Under the pieces are notes generated by a model. It searched no databases. It saw nothing but the letters and a program-made list of their open reading frames with translations, and was not told where the DNA came from. Positions 32,864 through 34,347 of a DNA stretch of 34,347 nt are shown in pieces; within the stretch, counting starts at the first letter, position 1, and each line of letters opens with the position of its first letter. This DNA is from Sphingomonas echinoides. GTDB lineage: Bacteria; Pseudomonadota; Alphaproteobacteria; Sphingomonadales; Sphingomonadaceae. The position numbers and the translations under genes were made by a program. The DNA lies in NCBI RefSeq assembly GCF_029623395.1, contig NZ_JAPYKK010000041.1, positions 1 to 34,347 of the forward strand, written 5' to 3'.

Positions 32864-33600
32864 TGGGCGGATTGGTCGGCGGCGTCAGCAGCAAGATCGT
32901 TCTCGTCGCCGCGACGCTGACGTTCACCGCGCGTGTCGATCGGGAGCATGTCCGTGCGATGCTGGCGCCACAAGCGGCGGTGTCCGCGGTGAGCGCGCGG
33001 CTGTCGCAGAAGGTGCACTTGCCGGGCGACGGCGATGCCACCGCCAGACGCCGCGCCCGCGACCGCATCGACATCGGGATCGGTGCCGAGGAGATGCGCG
33101 TCGACGCGAAGATCGTGTCCGACGCCACGCTCCCCAAGGACGTCGATCTGCGGATCGGGCGCGACATGCTGGACCATATGATCGACGTCGATCTGAAGCG
33201 GCACCGGATCCGTCTGCTGCTCCCCTCCGAAGCCGCCGGGGCGACGCGCGGGCGTACCGCCATCCCGCTGACACCGCGCGCCGATGGGCGCTGGACCGTG
33301 CCAGCGACCGTGGCGGGGATCGCGGGCGAAACCGCGATCCTCGATTTCGCCAGTACGGCGGAAGTGCAAGTTCCCGCGGCTGCCGCGGACCTCGCCCGGA
33401 TCTCGGATGGCGCGAAGGTCGCGGTCACGCTCGGGGCGGCGCGACCGATCGACCGCAAGGTCCAGCGCGATGCCGGCGCGGAGGCGCTACCGGTCGTCGG
33501 CTGGCAGACCTTCGCCGGACGCGATGTCCTGCTCGATCTCGGGCACGATCGCATCTGGCTCGAAGGCGCTGCCGGGAAGACGGTACGGTCCGGGTCCTGA
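32863..33600 (+). CDS. Degenerate duplicated retropepsin-like protein at the end of the RND operon
   Basis: A 245-residue protein that looks like two copies of a retropepsin/aspartyl-protease-like unit. Copy 1 (about 21-120) has FTARVDREHVRAMLAPQAAV and ends RIGRDMLDHMIDVDLKRHRIRLLLP. Copy 2 (about 131-235) has PATVAGIAGETAILDFAS and ends FAGRDVLLDLGHDRIWLEG. The end segments match the GxDxL...DxxxxRIxL flap-side strand of pepsin-like repeats. At the places where DTG/DSG should stand, the residues are APQ and DFA, so proteolysis is unlikely. No clear signal peptide exists. Its start overlaps the NodT stop, so it is co-expressed with the pump; a binding or structural role is inferred. Confidence 0.65.
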   Translation: MGGLVGGVSSKIVLVAATLTFTARVDREHVRAMLAPQAAVSAVSARLSQKVHLPGDGDATARRRARDRIDIGIGAEEMRVDAKIVSDATLPKDVDLRIGRDMLDHMIDVDLKRHRIRLLLPSEAAGATRGRTAIPLTPRADGRWTVPATVAGIAGETAILDFASTAEVQVPAAAADLARISDGAKVAVTLGAARPIDRKVQRDAGAEALPVVGWQTFAGRDVLLDLGHDRIWLEGAAGKTVRSGS

Positions 33601-33623
33601 CCGCAGGTCGCGCCGCGTGGGGC

Positions 33624-33887
33624 TCAGTCCGCCTGGTACAGCGAGCCGCGCAGATTGATCGCGTCATATTGGTCGAGCAGCGCGCTGACTTCGGCAACGA
33701 CCGCTTCCTGCTCCGCGCGCACCCGCGCGGAGGCATCTTCGGTCGGAACGCCGTTCCTGCCATCGTGGATCGAAAAACCGTTATCGATCAGCCAGATCGT
33801 ATCGGCTGCGCGGGAGCGCTGGCGGCGCAGGTGTACCGCCCATTGCTCGATCAATCCTGCCGGAACCTGCCGTTCGATTTCGCCCAT
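33624..33887 (-). CDS. Small hypothetical protein, 87 residues
   Basis: An 87-residue cytoplasmic-looking protein, rich in helices and charged residues. GEIERQVPAGLIEQWAVHLRRQRS is followed by WLIDNGFSIHDGRNGVPTEDASARVRAEQEAVVAEVSALLDQYDAINLRGSLYQAD. The second half reads as a helical segment. No family is recognised. The opposite frames are Ser/Arg-rich and look like shadows, whereas this one has normal composition. AGG 7 bases before ATG 33887 gives weak support. It is convergent with the RND operon. Confidence 0.6.
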   Translation of the reverse strand: MGEIERQVPAGLIEQWAVHLRRQRSRAADTIWLIDNGFSIHDGRNGVPTEDASARVRAEQEAVVAEVSALLDQYDAINLRGSLYQAD

Positions 33888-33972
33888 GGCGTCGCCTAGC
33901 GCAGATTTAGTTAACGCGCGATTTCATTTACGCCCGCGTCGACATTAGGATGACATCGCGCGCGTCGGCGCT

Positions 33973-34037
33973 TTGGTTCGGAACCGATCGTCCGTCACTC
34001 CCCCCTGAAAGGGAGGGGTAGGGGGTGGCTCGGCATG
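33973..34037 (+). repeat. GC-rich intergenic repeat, copy 1
   Basis: A 65-base unit that recurs as copy 2 (34075-34141), 102 bases apart. Shared parts include TTGGTTCGG, GATCGTCCGTCACTCCC, CTGAAAGGGAGGGG and TCGGCATG. In this copy the hairpin arm is CTCCCCCCT, missing two bases compared with copy 2, so the stem is weaker. Confidence 0.75.
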
Positions 34038-34074
34038 ACGGGAGCCCACACCCCAGCCATAGGCTGATGGCCCC

Positions 34075-34141
34075 TTGGTTCGGGATCGATCGTCCGTCAC
34101 TCCCCTCCCTGAAAGGGAGGGGTTGGGGGTGGGTCGGCATG
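34075..34141 (+). repeat. GC-rich intergenic repeat, copy 2
   Basis: A 67-base unit, a direct repeat of copy 1. It contains a perfect 9-bp hairpin: CCCCTCCCT (34102-34110), loop GAA, AGGGAGGGG (34114-34122). The following GGTTGGGGGTGGGTCGGCATG is shared with copy 1. Such CTCCCTGAAAGGGAG hairpin units are dispersed in sphingomonad intergenic DNA, in the manner of REP elements. Confidence 0.78.
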
Positions 34142-34165
34142 CGGAGAGAACAGACCCAGCCACGG

Positions 34166-34209
34166 GCCAACCCACCACCGGCCCCTCCCTTCCAGGGAGG
34201 GGAGGCAGG
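34166..34209 (-). repeat. GC-rich intergenic repeat, inverted partial copy 3
   Basis: A partial copy in the opposite direction: CCAACCCACCACCGG followed by the same 9-bp stem CCCCTCCCT (34182-34190), loop TCC, AGGGAGGGG (34194-34202). It makes the cluster head-to-head with copy 2, the arrangement from which a REP-type composite would form. Confidence 0.65.
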
Positions 34210-34347
34210 GCGATCCGTGCCCTGCGCCCCCCGCCCAACGACGCGGGAGTCCGTACCTCCGAAGGCGTTCAGCTCCGCCGCAGCCGCGCCCTCGAAAGAC
34301 ACCGATTCTCAAGCGAAGAGTACAGCCAGATCTCACCGTTACGACCG
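34203..34347. other. Gene-free right edge
   Basis: After the repeat cluster a small inverted repeat GCAGGGC (34205-34211) and GCCCTGC (34219-34225) closes a 7-base loop. The rest, up to the window edge, holds no coding frame with normal composition and no recognised signal. Together with the repeats it makes 460 bases (33888-34347) without a gene. Confidence 0.5.

Noticed and set aside
33973..34225. A CRISPR array
   Set aside because: Only two direct copies with a single intervening sequence, G/C hairpin units and no cas gene.
33928..34302. A 124-codon frame in the right-edge repeats
   Set aside because: It translates the hairpin repeats (PPWKGGAGGG-like), so it is a repeat artefact.

Overview
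The window looks like a chromosomal segment of an alphaproteobacterium of the Sphingomonas type. The evidence is the very high GC content and codon use, an exosortase A (XrtA) exopolysaccharide locus in sphingomonad order, a TonB receptor / flavin halogenase / SapC cluster, and an ornithine decarboxylase next to a deoxyhypusine-synthase-like gene (sphingomonads are rich in homospermidine). No rRNA, tRNA, CRISPR array, insertion sequence or phage gene was seen.

Region 1 (1-8115, + strand) is the downstream part of an XrtA/PEP-CTERM exopolysaccharide operon. It holds the end of an outer-membrane beta-barrel gene, an AAA ATPase, a polysaccharide deacetylase, a FemAB/GNAT-like protein, a glycosyltransferase, exosortase A fused to an EpsI domain, and an asparagine-synthase-like amidotransferase. 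The last genes are joined by 1-4 base overlaps or gaps.

Region 2 (8119-12163, - strand) reads ornithine decarboxylase, deoxyhypusine-synthase-like enzyme, secreted esterase-like hydrolase, MAPEG membrane protein. The first two should take ornithine to putrescine and on to homospermidine. The decarboxylase starts at TTG. Its short leader can fold into a terminator-like hairpin whose loop is complementary to the gene's own Shine-Dalgarno sequence. This is the most interesting signal in the window.

Region 3 (12164-17775, + strand) carries a threonine dehydratase with a 55-residue membrane protein overlapping its end, then an IclR-type regulator, two tandem PcaR-like operator boxes and pcaIJF (the end of the beta-ketoadipate pathway). 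An alpha/beta hydrolase lacking the nucleophilic serine follows.

Region 4 (17795-23652) has a small secreted four-cysteine protein and a large TonB-dependent receptor on the - strand. Divergent from them are a tryptophan-halogenase-like flavoprotein and a SapC protein.

Region 5 (23672-33600) is a regulatory and efflux module: a HisKA_2-type kinase, an OmpR-type regulator with its kinase (- strand), and an RND efflux operon (adaptor, CusA/CzcA-like pump, NodT outer-membrane factor) ending in a degenerate duplicated aspartyl-protease-like protein. The same promoter architecture, a GTAAG-N6-GTAAG direct repeat 7 bases before a -10-like element, lies ahead of both the HisKA_2 kinase and the RND operon. 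It is a good candidate for the response regulator's binding site.

Region 6 (33601-34347) has one small hypothetical gene and a cluster of GC-rich hairpin repeats. All calls come from reading the sequence without database searches.
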